From: Spirochaetales bacterium
Lineage (GTDB): Bacteria; Spirochaetota; Spirochaetia; JC444; Marispirochaetaceae
Assembly: GCA_016935695.1 (NCBI GenBank)
Contig: JAFGQL010000126.1
Location: forward strand, 1 to 54,613
DNA: 54,613 nucleotides
Reading direction: 5' to 3'
Positions 45,775 through 53,606 of this stretch are shown here, in pieces. The notes under the pieces are model-generated. The model searched no databases, was not told the DNA's origin, and was given only the letters and a program-made list of their open reading frames with translations. Position 1 is the first letter of the stretch. Each line of letters starts with the position of its first letter. The position numbers and the translations under genes are program-made.

Positions 45775-47196
45775 TTACACAGCCTCCAGAAGGGCGCACA
45801 GGTAGTCCCACACCCGCTCTGCTGAGCGGATATTCACCCTCTCATCGGGGCTGTGTGCTCCTGTGATATCCGGGCCGAAGGAAATCATGTCCATGGAAGG
45901 AAACTTCTCGCTGATGACACCGCACTCAAGACCGGCGTGAACAACAGTCACTACAGGGGCTTTTCCGGTTTTTTCCCGGTAGATGTCCGCTGCCCGGCGC
46001 AGCAGAGGCGAATCAGGATTCGGCTTCCACGGGGGATAGGCGCTGTCGTGGGTTGCCGTACCGCCGGCTGCCGCAGCTGCCTGTGCCATCATACCGGTGA
46101 GGCGGTCCTGCAGGTCCGGGTCCGACCAGCGCTGGCTCGTCATGGCCCGCAGGCAGTCAGCTTCCATTTTTACCGCCGCCATGTTTGTCGAGGATTCAAC
46201 CAGCCCGGGAATATGCCGGTCCATGGTTACCGGCCCGTGGGGGACCTCACAAAGAAAACCGACAACCCGTTCTGTCGATTCAACATCAAGAGGCACGGCA
46301 TCAGGCGCTTCTGCACCCCCACTTTCCGACACAGTAACCTTGATACAAGGCTCGTTCGGAAAACGCTGCCTGAACAGGCCGGTCATGGCCCGGGTATGCT
46401 CCAGGAATCCCCCTGGGTCATCTACCAAAAGAATACAGCCGCATTCCCGGGGAATCGCGTTGTGTTTCTCCCCGCCTTGCAAGGACGCTATGGTGAACGC
46501 GCCGTCATATCCCGAAAGGACCTCTCCCATGCATTTCACCGCATTGCCGAGTCCCTTGTCTATCTCCATCCCGGAATGACCGCCCTTGAAGCCCTTGACC
46601 GTACACATTATCCGGGTTCCCTTCATACTCATGTCCCTCTGCACAGGGATTCTGCATACCGTATGAATTCCCCCCGCGCAGCCGATATAAAAAATTCCCT
46701 CTTCCTCGGAATCAAGGTTGATGAGCCGACGGCCTTCAAGAAATCCGGGCTCAAGGCCGAGGGCCCCGTTCATCCCTGATTCTTCATCTACAGTGCACAG
46801 GAATTCAAGAGGGGGGTGACTGACCTTCGTGTCTTCCATTAAGGCCATTGCCATTGCGATAGCGATGCCGTTATCCGCTCCGAGGGTTGTACCCCGGGCG
46901 CAGAGCCAGCCGTCGCATTCCGACGGGATGATGGGGTCCTTCAGAAAGTCATGGACAGTTCCCTCGTTTTTTTCGCAGACCATATCCAGATGTCCCTGTA
47001 TAATGAGAGGCGGCTCCTCCTCCCGACCCAAGGAACCGGGTTTCTTTATAAAAAGATTGCCGGCCCCGTCTGTCTGAGCGGAAAGACCAAGGTTTTCTGC
47101 GAAACTCTGAATCATGCCGCGCACTCCCGCTTCATTACCGGATCCCCGGGGGACCGCGCAGACCTGTGTAAAATACTGCCAGAAAGAATAGTTCAT
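45775..47196 (-). CDS. pepD: Cytosolic beta-alanyl/aminoacyl-histidine dipeptidase (PepD, M20)
   Basis: A 473-residue M20C metallopeptidase. Zinc-ligand regions visible: QGHLDMVCEKN (His, Asp), TTLGADNGIAIAMAMALME, CTVDEESGMNGALGLEP (Glu pair), INLDSEEEG, and a C-terminal HAGLECGV (His). It hydrolyses dipeptides such as carnosine. ATG 47196 has AGGA 7 nt upstream, and a 13-bp palindrome AGGACCCGGTCCT (47211-47223) lies in the region shared with the EAL gene. Confidence 0.93.
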   Translation of the reverse strand: MNYSFWQYFTQVCAVPRGSGNEAGVRGMIQSFAENLGLSAQTDGAGNLFIKKPGSLGREEEPPLIIQGHLDMVCEKNEGTVHDFLKDPIIPSECDGWLCARGTTLGADNGIAIAMAMALMEDTKVSHPPLEFLCTVDEESGMNGALGLEPGFLEGRRLINLDSEEEGIFYIGCAGGIHTVCRIPVQRDMSMKGTRIMCTVKGFKGGHSGMEIDKGLGNAVKCMGEVLSGYDGAFTIASLQGGEKHNAIPRECGCILLVDDPGGFLEHTRAMTGLFRQRFPNEPCIKVTVSESGGAEAPDAVPLDVESTERVVGFLCEVPHGPVTMDRHIPGLVESSTNMAAVKMEADCLRAMTSQRWSDPDLQDRLTGMMAQAAAAAGGTATHDSAYPPWKPNPDSPLLRRAADIYREKTGKAPVVTVVHAGLECGVISEKFPSMDMISFGPDITGAHSPDERVNIRSAERVWDYLCALLEAV

Positions 47197-47267
47197 GCCA
47201 AAATCCTATCAGGACCGGGTCCTTTTGACCAGTATTGATGCACCCCGCACCCGTGGGCGAACACCCC

Positions 47268-47295
47268 TTGATTTAAGATTGAGAATCCATACTAT
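47268..47295 (+). promoter_or_regulatory. Promoter of the EAL gene (leaderless)
   Basis: TTGATT-N16-TACTAT with 7 nt to ATG 47303. Selects ATG 47303 over earlier in-frame starts. Confidence 0.5.
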
Positions 47296-47302
47296 TAAGA
47301 AC

Positions 47303-48673
47303 ATGAGCGGGCCCAACGAAACCGAATCCCTGAAGGCTGAATACAGTATCCTCAAAGAACGGCTGAATCAGCTGGAAGACCTGCTCATCCACGATCCTCA
47401 CACCGGCCTTCCTGTACGGCGGATTATGGAAAAACGCATGCGGGAACTTCTTGAAACCGCAGGCAAGTCAGGAGAGAAGATTGGATTCGGCATTCTGCGT
47501 CTCGACCGCCGCTATGCACGGATCAGACATACACGTGATAAAATGAAGGTATTCCTGTACATGACAGCCGTACGGGTAAAGAACATTATAGGTGAAGAGA
47601 ACCTGTACCAGTCCGACAGAATAGATGAATTCCTCATGATCATCCGTCAGGTAGAAAGCCGGGAACACCTTCAGAACGTAGCGGAAGAGATATCGGCAAC
47701 AATCCAGCAGCCCCACGAACCCCCCGCTACAGACGTGAGTTTCGGCTGCCATATCGGCATGTCCATGTTTCCCGACCACGGAGCGACTACAACCGAGCTC
47801 ATCATAAACGCCGAAATCGCTCTTGGGGTTTACGAAACCAGGAAAGAACAGGGCGCCGTTTACACAGCGGAAATCGGCAGCCAGTATCACGAAAACCTGA
47901 ATATAGAGGCGGAACTCTACGAAGCAATACGGAAAGGCCTGGACGGATTTCACGCGGTGTACCAGCCTATTGTAGATAAAAACCTCAATACGGTCGCCTG
48001 CGAAGCCCTGATGCGCTGGGATTCATCCCGTTTCGGGTCGGTCCCTCCTTCCCGCTTTATCCCCATTGCCGAAGACAACGGAAAGATCATCATCCTGGGC
48101 CGGTGGATGCTCTACAATGCCCTTCGGCAGATAAAAAAATGGAAAGACACAACGGGACAGGATATTTCCGTGTCGGTGAACATGTCCCCCAGGGAGCTGT
48201 TGACCCACGACTTTGTAAGCAATGTGAATGAGGCCCTCACCTCTCTGAAACTGAAAGGCAAAAGCCTGTTTCTTGAGGTAACCGAAAGCACCCTGATGGA
48301 TGATCCGGATATATCCATAGAAAAATTCAAGGCATTTCAGGAACTGGGCATCGACATTCTGCTTGACGACTTCGGCACCGGCTATTCTTCTCTGGAATAT
48401 TTAAGCAGACTGCCCATCGATACCCTCAAAATCGCAAAGCCCTTTGTGGACAAAATGCACGACAGCTCAAAGAGCCTGGAGATCATTCGAACCATCATCG
48501 CCATGTCAAAAAACTTCGGCTACAAAACCCTTGCCGAGGGCGTCGAAACACAACGCCAGCTGGATGACCTCCTGGAACTCGGCTGCGAATACATTCAGGG
48601 TTTCATTGTATCACCGCCGGTTGATTCCATAGAGTTTGAGCTGCAGTTCTTGCAGAAAAACAGAGCCACCTAA
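47303..48673 (+). CDS. EAL-domain cyclic-di-GMP phosphodiesterase with degenerate GGDEF
   Basis: 456 residues, cytosolic. A short N-terminal coiled coil leads to a GGDEF-like domain (about 40-190) with SDRIDEF at the active-site position instead of GGDEF, so it should not make c-di-GMP. The EAL domain (about 205-450) keeps the signature EAL (CEALMRW), the metal- and substrate-binding VNMS, VTES, DDFGTGYSSL, AEGVET and Gln in EYIQGF. The KID motif reads KIA; the catalytic Lys is kept. It is probably an active phosphodiesterase that controls motility or surface life. Confidence 0.9.
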   Translation: MSGPNETESLKAEYSILKERLNQLEDLLIHDPHTGLPVRRIMEKRMRELLETAGKSGEKIGFGILRLDRRYARIRHTRDKMKVFLYMTAVRVKNIIGEENLYQSDRIDEFLMIIRQVESREHLQNVAEEISATIQQPHEPPATDVSFGCHIGMSMFPDHGATTTELIINAEIALGVYETRKEQGAVYTAEIGSQYHENLNIEAELYEAIRKGLDGFHAVYQPIVDKNLNTVACEALMRWDSSRFGSVPPSRFIPIAEDNGKIIILGRWMLYNALRQIKKWKDTTGQDISVSVNMSPRELLTHDFVSNVNEALTSLKLKGKSLFLEVTESTLMDDPDISIEKFKAFQELGIDILLDDFGTGYSSLEYLSRLPIDTLKIAKPFVDKMHDSSKSLEIIRTIIAMSKNFGYKTLAEGVETQRQLDDLLELGCEYIQGFIVSPPVDSIEFELQFLQKNRAT

Positions 48674-50034
48674 AACTGGAAAGGCAGTTCCCTGGCATTC
48701 CACTTGTAGGTAAGGAACGCGCCGAAATAGGGGAACACAATATCCACATATTCGGGGTCATCTTCTTCCGTTTCAAAGTCGGCATAGGACACCCGGGGCT
48801 GGGTGCCCAGGAACGTCGCCATGACAGAAAACTCGACTGTGGAGTTCAGTTCCACCCCCGCCATTGCATAGGCGCCGAAATGGCCGCCAAGGAACACCTC
48901 GCCCAGCACCCCCGCCGAAAGCTTTGCGTAAAAGGGATGGGCGCCGGCGTAACAGTTAAGCTGAAAGTAGGGACTCGGAATGATGGCCTGCATGAAATTC
49001 GCCCCCATCTCAAGGCTGTATTTAAAGGTATGACGCTGGAACTTTGAAAGATAATGCTCCCATCCGGCATGAAGCAGAAAGAATTTGAATTCCGAGTTCA
49101 TGACCGGAAGATCGTTTGCCACACCGCCGGCGCCGAGATGCAGATAATCCCGGATATACCCTTTGCGGTATTCAAGATAATCATCGGCCGATACTATGTG
49201 GTTCGTATAGGCGTCGAGGTACTGGTCAAAATCTATGCCACGGGTCTTGAACGCCTCCCGGTAGTTTTTCAGATCACCGATACCAAGGGACAGGGCCTTC
49301 TGTATTTCAGCAAAACTGATACCCTCCCGGAAAAATTCCTTTAAGGAGTCGATATCCCATCCCTCGCTGCGTATCTTCAGGTAATCTTTGACGCTGAAGG
49401 TTATATCGAACTGCCGCACCGCAAGGAAGTCCTTCACATCGATGTTTTCCCGTATCAGCACGGGAATGTCCTCCTCGTCGGCGCCGAGGAAAATCCAGTT
49501 TTTCGTCATGAGTTCGATCTTCTTTTCCGGATCGAGGGTGCCGGTGCTGGAAATGTAATGGAGCTCCAGTTTGATGGCGATTTCCGCCAGCGCCTGGAAC
49601 ATCTGGTTACGGTCCTGAATGAACACGTTTTCGGTGTAATCAAGCAGGGAGGTATTTACATCAATCACCCGCAGGTTGATGGCAATGGTGTCGGCAAAGG
49701 TTTCGGCCTTGCAGACCAGGAGTTTTTCCACCGCCAGGAATTCACCGATTTTGAGGAGCTGGGAATCATCGGTAAGTCCGCTCAGGGAGATTTCATGCTC
49801 ATTCAGGATCTGCTGGATCATCCCCCGTTCAATGATGCGGAAATACTGCATCTTGAATATTTCGGTCCTCAAAATGTCGGTGAACATGCTCCGTTCGGAA
49901 TCGCTGAAACTGTCGGAAATTACATCCAGGATACCGATCTGAGGAACCGACAGGAGATCCGGAGCATTCTTTTCCTGGGAAAAGACGGGCAGGAGCAGGC
50001 ATACGCAGAGGGTCAAAATGCAGACTTGCTTCAT
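48670..50034 (-). CDS. CsgG-like/LpoB-type N-terminal domain protein with beta-rich C-terminus
   Basis: 454 residues with signal peptide MKQVCILTLCVCLLLPVFS. Residues about 30-160 resemble the CsgG/LpoB/TolB-N type fold (IGILDVISDSFSDSER, RIIERGMIQQILNEHEI, and the mid-domain TIAINLRVIDV). Residues about 165-295 are helical with repeat-like segments, and the last 140 residues have alternating aromatic beta strands suggestive of an outer-membrane barrel. It is most likely exported to the envelope; function unknown. AAGGAAG serves as Shine-Dalgarno. Its 3' end touches the EAL gene. Confidence 0.75.
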   Translation of the reverse strand: MKQVCILTLCVCLLLPVFSQEKNAPDLLSVPQIGILDVISDSFSDSERSMFTDILRTEIFKMQYFRIIERGMIQQILNEHEISLSGLTDDSQLLKIGEFLAVEKLLVCKAETFADTIAINLRVIDVNTSLLDYTENVFIQDRNQMFQALAEIAIKLELHYISSTGTLDPEKKIELMTKNWIFLGADEEDIPVLIRENIDVKDFLAVRQFDITFSVKDYLKIRSEGWDIDSLKEFFREGISFAEIQKALSLGIGDLKNYREAFKTRGIDFDQYLDAYTNHIVSADDYLEYRKGYIRDYLHLGAGGVANDLPVMNSEFKFFLLHAGWEHYLSKFQRHTFKYSLEMGANFMQAIIPSPYFQLNCYAGAHPFYAKLSAGVLGEVFLGGHFGAYAMAGVELNSTVEFSVMATFLGTQPRVSYADFETEEDDPEYVDIVFPYFGAFLTYKWNARELPFQF

Positions 50035-50073
50035 GGTACTTCCTTTTTTACAGGGTTTTTCTATGCTGCTACA

Positions 50074-50101
50074 AAGCTATCACATTTTTCATGAGTGTCA
50101 A
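50074..50101 (-). promoter_or_regulatory. Promoter of the CsgG-like protein gene
   Basis: TTGACA-N16-TAGCTT, leader about 33 nt with Shine-Dalgarno. Its -10 is the same hexamer as that of the DAHPS-PDT promoter. Confidence 0.5.
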
Positions 50102-50106
50102 TTGGT

Positions 50107-51306
50107 TTAAGGAAAATACTCGGGAAAAGGTTCAAGGGCCCTGGGGAAAAGTCCGTTCGCCCATCCGAGGAACAGCCCGTAATTGGTTACATGGACCCCG
50201 GCCCTGCGTATCGCATCAAGGCGGTTGAGCATTTTTGTACGCTTGAGCATGCAGGCCCCGCAGTGGATGACCGCGTAATACCCGCGCAGTTCGTCCTCAG
50301 AAGGAAGGGTCCGTGAAAAGGAAAATGTCACATCCGAATGCACCATCTGCCGGAACAGCCGGGGGATCTTCACCGTACCTATGTCTTCTGCCTGACGGTG
50401 ATGACTGCAGCCTTCGGCAACAAGAATGCGGGCCCCCTTGGGCGCGCGGGACAGCGCCTCCATCCCCTGAACAAAATCCTTTAGTTCACCCTTTTTCCGG
50501 GCAAAAAGGAGGGAAAAGGAGGTCAGGGCCTGGGTCCCGGGTATATCGGCAGCTACTTTAGAAAACACCTGGCTGTCGGTAACGACAAGTCTGGGAGGCG
50601 CGGGAAGGGACTGATAGAACGAGTACAGTTCCCGGTCCTTGACCACCAGGGCGGCGGCATCCTTGTCCAGCGCATCGCGCAGGGTTTCCACCTGGGGCAG
50701 AATGAGCCGGCCTTTCGGCGCCGCCACATCTATGGGAGTTACCAGCACAACCAGATCGCCGGGGCCGATGAGGCCTTCAAGGGGCGTGGGCTCAGGGCTC
50801 AGACGGGAACCGAAGGATTCCAGAAGTTCAAAAAGCCTTCCCTTGCCGGCACCGGACAGATTATCCACATCAGCACAGGAATACTCTTCTGTCCACACGG
50901 CTTTCTCCGGGTGGACAGGTCTGTCGGCGAAAGTGCGTACCACAAGGCAGGGCTTTGCCGATTTTTGTGCAATTCCGAGGATTTCCCTTTCACTCACGCC
51001 GGGAGGAAGATCTCCGGGAGTCACCAGCAGAATGAGGTCCGCTCCTGCAACGGCCTGGCGCGTCTTTTCCATGCGCAGGGCACCGAGGTCGCCCGTATCC
51101 TCAAGCCCGGCGGTATCAGTCAGGGCAACCGGGCCTAAGGGAAACAGCTCCATTTTCCTGGTAACCGGGTCGGCGGTGGTCCCGGCGCTTGCAGAAACAA
51201 GGGCCGCCTCGCGGCCGAGAAGAAGATTCAGAAGAGAGCTCTTTCCCGCGTTACGGGGGCCGGCAAGGACGATCCTGGGAATTTCCGAGAGAGGGGTATC
51301 ATGCAT
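50107..51306 (-). CDS. hydF: [FeFe]-hydrogenase maturation GTPase HydF
   Basis: 399 residues, normal length. N-terminal GTPase with G1 GPRNAGKSS, G3 LTDTAGLED; the middle is the dimerisation domain; the C-terminal [4Fe-4S] site has Cys300-Ser-His302 (CSHHRQ, the CxH motif) and Cys349-x2-Cys352 in HCGAC. HydF is the scaffold on which the two-iron H-cluster subsite is finished before transfer to the hydrogenase. The start ATG overlaps the lyase fragment stop by 8 nt, so translation is coupled. Confidence 0.95.
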   Translation of the reverse strand: MHDTPLSEIPRIVLAGPRNAGKSSLLNLLLGREAALVSASAGTTADPVTRKMELFPLGPVALTDTAGLEDTGDLGALRMEKTRQAVAGADLILLVTPGDLPPGVSEREILGIAQKSAKPCLVVRTFADRPVHPEKAVWTEEYSCADVDNLSGAGKGRLFELLESFGSRLSPEPTPLEGLIGPGDLVVLVTPIDVAAPKGRLILPQVETLRDALDKDAAALVVKDRELYSFYQSLPAPPRLVVTDSQVFSKVAADIPGTQALTSFSLLFARKKGELKDFVQGMEALSRAPKGARILVAEGCSHHRQAEDIGTVKIPRLFRQMVHSDVTFSFSRTLPSEDELRGYYAVIHCGACMLKRTKMLNRLDAIRRAGVHVTNYGLFLGWANGLFPRALEPFPEYFP

Positions 51307-51829
51307 GAGTGTCTGCCTCCGTCCGGCCCGTCACCAGGACTCCATCGTACCGGGACTCAGCCTCTACCAGGTGCTCCTGCAGCCCGATGAGCTCCTGCTC
51401 GACCCGGAATATGCCCCTCACAATCAGGAGCGTAAGGGCGGTAGTGACCACATCATTGGTTGACTGATACAGGTTCAAGTGATCGACAGGGTCCACACGA
51501 AAACTGCTGCCGGCCCGGGCCGCGAGCTCGTTTGCCCTTCCGGCGGCCACCTCGTTCAGGTTAAAATGAAGGCTTGTTCCTGCACTCCCGGTCTTCAAGG
51601 CAAGGGGGAACTGGTCATCAAGCCCTCCGGAAATGATCTCGTCCAGACTTTCCATGAGAAAAGGCTTGAAGTCCCCGGGATACGGAGGTCCTGCATCGAA
51701 CTGGGCCAGCACCGCCGCTTTCTTCACCTGTCCCATCGCTTCTATGAATACCCTGGGAAGCGGCCCATACCCGAAGGCATCAAGGGCCTTTCTGGTCTGT
51801 TCGCCCCAGAGATGATTGGTACCCCTCAT
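51299..51829 (-). CDS. Truncated aspartase/fumarase-superfamily protein
   Basis: 176 residues. The sequence matches the N-terminal third of the superfamily: LWGEQTRKALDAF, SAGTSLHFNLNEVAAGRA and LYQSTNDVV (the Thr/Ser-Asn-Asp loop), ending in VTGRTEADTHA, which corresponds to the usual GRTxLQDA segment. The central helices and catalytic-Ser loop are missing, so it cannot be active alone; family members are about 450-470 residues. Its start overlaps the hydE stop (ATGA) and its end overlaps hydF. I recall full-length aspartase-type lyases beside hydrogenase maturation genes elsewhere; here only a fragment remains. Confidence 0.75.
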   Translation of the reverse strand: MRGTNHLWGEQTRKALDAFGYGPLPRVFIEAMGQVKKAAVLAQFDAGPPYPGDFKPFLMESLDEIISGGLDDQFPLALKTGSAGTSLHFNLNEVAAGRANELAARAGSSFRVDPVDHLNLYQSTNDVVTTALTLLIVRGIFRVEQELIGLQEHLVEAESRYDGVLVTGRTEADTHA

Positions 51830-52851
51830 CCTGTTCTCCCTGCAAAGGCCGGCGAATCGCCTCTATCGAAACACAGGGCCTGGTCAACTGTCTTGACCCG
51901 GAGGGAAAGGCACCCCACGCATTCAAAACCGCTTTCATCCAGGCAGATTTTCCCCGGGTACAGAAGATAATCCTTCTTGTGGTCCACAGGAGTGATATTG
52001 GGCATGAGCACATTTGCCCCGGCCTTGAGCATCTGCTCGCGACCGTCGGGCTGCAAAGAACCCGCCGCGGTAGTGGCGGGAATGTTAGCTTCAGGCAGTA
52101 AAAGCCGCACCAGGGCGACGGCGCGGACCGCATGGGAAAGAGACTCCTGCGGGCTGCCACCGAGAGGGGTCTGGGGATGAGGTATGAAGGGGCCGATGCC
52201 GACCATGTCCAGTTCAAGCTCCCGGCACAGGAGGGCATTCCGGATGCGGATATCCTCTGTTTCACCGGGCAGTCCCGTCATGTAGCCGGAACCGACTTCA
52301 AACCCCGCGTCCTTCAGGTCGTGAAGGCCTTTCAGCCTTCGTTTAAGACTGATACCGTTGCGGAGCCGCTGGTGGAGAACCGGATCGCCTGTTTCAAAGC
52401 GCATGAGATACCGGTCGGCGCCGCTGTGCTTCAGGTCCCGGTAATCGGCGGGACTTTTGAGTCCGCAGCTCAGGGTAATTGCTGTTTCATTGCCGAAACG
52501 CAGCCTCACCCGTTCCAGAAAGCGGCACAGCCGCGCAGTAGTCCATTCCGGGTCCTCTCCGCCCTGGAGGACAAAGGTTTTCATCCCTCTCTCTATTCCG
52601 CGGCCGATCACGTCAAGAATGCCTTCTTCATCCATACGGTAGCGGTGGACAGCGGTATTGTCCCTTCTTATACCGCAGTAGTGGCAGTTGGCGGCGCACA
52701 CATTGGTAAACTCAAGAAGCCCCCTTACAAAGACCCTGTCTCCGAAAACCCTGCGCCGGACCCTGTCAGCCTGTCTGTACAACTCCTGGGTATCCTCCCG
52801 GTACAGGGCAACTGCGTGTTCGGGCGTCGGGAAAAGGTTGCCATCAGACAT
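51826..52851 (-). CDS. hydE: [FeFe]-hydrogenase maturation radical-SAM protein HydE
   Basis: A 341-residue radical-SAM enzyme with the cluster motif Cys52-x3-Cys56-x2-Cys59 (VCAANCHYCGIRRDN) and HydE-specific stretches (DMVGIGPFIPHPQTPLG, LYPGKIC). Complete in length. HydE acts on a HydG-derived iron-cysteine species during synthesis of the H-cluster. It starts in the last codons of the upstream small gene (ATGTCTGA, 8-nt overlap). Confidence 0.95.
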   Translation of the reverse strand: MSDGNLFPTPEHAVALYREDTQELYRQADRVRRRVFGDRVFVRGLLEFTNVCAANCHYCGIRRDNTAVHRYRMDEEGILDVIGRGIERGMKTFVLQGGEDPEWTTARLCRFLERVRLRFGNETAITLSCGLKSPADYRDLKHSGADRYLMRFETGDPVLHQRLRNGISLKRRLKGLHDLKDAGFEVGSGYMTGLPGETEDIRIRNALLCRELELDMVGIGPFIPHPQTPLGGSPQESLSHAVRAVALVRLLLPEANIPATTAAGSLQPDGREQMLKAGANVLMPNITPVDHKKDYLLYPGKICLDESGFECVGCLSLRVKTVDQALCFDRGDSPAFAGRTG

Positions 52852-53083
52852 AGATATCCCGCCCGCCGCAGCTGACTTCTTCCAGACCTTTCAGGGCCCG
52901 TTCCCTTTTCACAGAGTCTGATATGCCCCGGACCATTTCCGATAACAGTGCAGGACCCTTCAGTTCCCTGGCCTTGTCCATGAGGTCGGCCACGCGGCGG
53001 CAGGATGGCTCAGGTTTCCTGTCAATGTCCTGTAACGCTGGATAATCGATGAAATTGCTTACTTTATGGGCTGTTGCTGTCAT
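52844..53083 (-). CDS. HydG remnant: N- and C-terminal ends without the radical-SAM core
   Basis: 79 residues. The first half (KVSNFIDYPALQDI, then VADLMDKARELKG) resembles the N-terminus of HydG, and the last 30 residues (SDSVKRERALKGLEE then GGRDIYV) resemble HydG's C-terminus (family pattern LxxI-x2-GxRDLYF). The roughly 400 residues between, with the radical-SAM and tyrosine-lyase domains, are absent, with the frame preserved. The comparison is from memory of the family, so this is an inference. AGGGA lies 5 nt before the ATG, the start overlaps the regulator gene by 20 nt and the end overlaps hydE by 8 nt. Alternatively it is an unrelated small protein. Confidence 0.5.
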   Translation of the reverse strand: MTATAHKVSNFIDYPALQDIDRKPEPSCRRVADLMDKARELKGPALLSEMVRGISDSVKRERALKGLEEVSCGGRDIYV

Positions 53084-53357
53084 GGTCGTCCCTGCCTTCT
53101 CCCTCTATCTGGGGGGTAAGGACCGATTTGACCGCGATACCGGGAAGACGACCGATCTGTCCGCTCAATGCACCGATCTCGTCGGAGGTGCCCTCTACGA
53201 CCAGGGAAATCAGATGAATTCCCTTGGAGTGAATGGGCAGCCCCTGCCGCGCCATGATGAGGTCATGGTACCTGGCCAGTATTTCATTGAGACGGGTAAC
53301 AGTGTGTTGTTCTCTTTCTTTGACAAGAACGGCGACAAGGCCGATTCTCTTTTCCAT
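53064..53357 (-). CDS. TM1266-family iron-only hydrogenase system regulator
   Basis: A 97-residue ACT/ferredoxin-like protein (MEKRIGLVAVLVKERE, LARYHDLIMARQGLP, ISLVVEGTSDEIGALSG) typical of the TM1266 family found with hydE/hydF/hydG. Its DNA-binding role is predicted, not proven. ATG 53357 has AGAGGTG 6 nt upstream, better than GTG 53366. First gene of the maturation operon. Confidence 0.88.
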   Translation of the reverse strand: MEKRIGLVAVLVKEREQHTVTRLNEILARYHDLIMARQGLPIHSKGIHLISLVVEGTSDEIGALSGQIGRLPGIAVKSVLTPQIEGEGRDDHDSNSP

Positions 53358-53443
53358 CAGAAACACCTCTGGATCAGATTGAAGGATTCGTACTCCTCGG
53401 AAACGGGAAAAGCCGGTTCCTCAGAAATGTATGATATGGCCGT

Positions 53444-53473
53444 ATTCTAACCGGCAGCGCCGTGATTAGTCAA
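53444..53473 (-). promoter_or_regulatory. Promoter of the hydrogenase maturation operon
   Basis: TTGACT-N18-TAGAAT on the minus strand. The predicted leader is about 75-80 nt. No clear operator is seen. Confidence 0.55.
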
Positions 53474-53606
53474 TGAAGGTTCCCTGCCATACGCCCGCAA
53501 CCGTCACCTATGTTACTGAAACAGCGGAAGCGGAAAAGAGGCAGAAATTCATTCCTACCCGAATTCTCCATAGCAGGCTCCCGTGTCCCCGGTCTATGAT
53601 GAGGCC

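Noticed and set aside
45853-46779. 308-codon open frame on the plus strand inside pepD
   Set aside because: Antisense to a clear M20 dipeptidase with all zinc motifs; the frame has no recognisable domain and reflects codon composition.
47211-47223. Palindrome AGGACCCGGTCCT between pepD and the EAL gene
   Set aside because: Only 13 bp and not placed on a clear promoter; noted in the pepD entry but too weak as an operator claim.
50639-51463. 274-codon open frame on the plus strand across hydF and the lyase fragment
   Set aside because: Antisense to HydF; Ser/Arg-rich with no domain, typical of a mirror frame of a GC-rich gene.
52132-52875. 247-codon open frame on the plus strand inside hydE
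   Set aside because: Antisense to HydE, whose cysteine motif and full length are clear.
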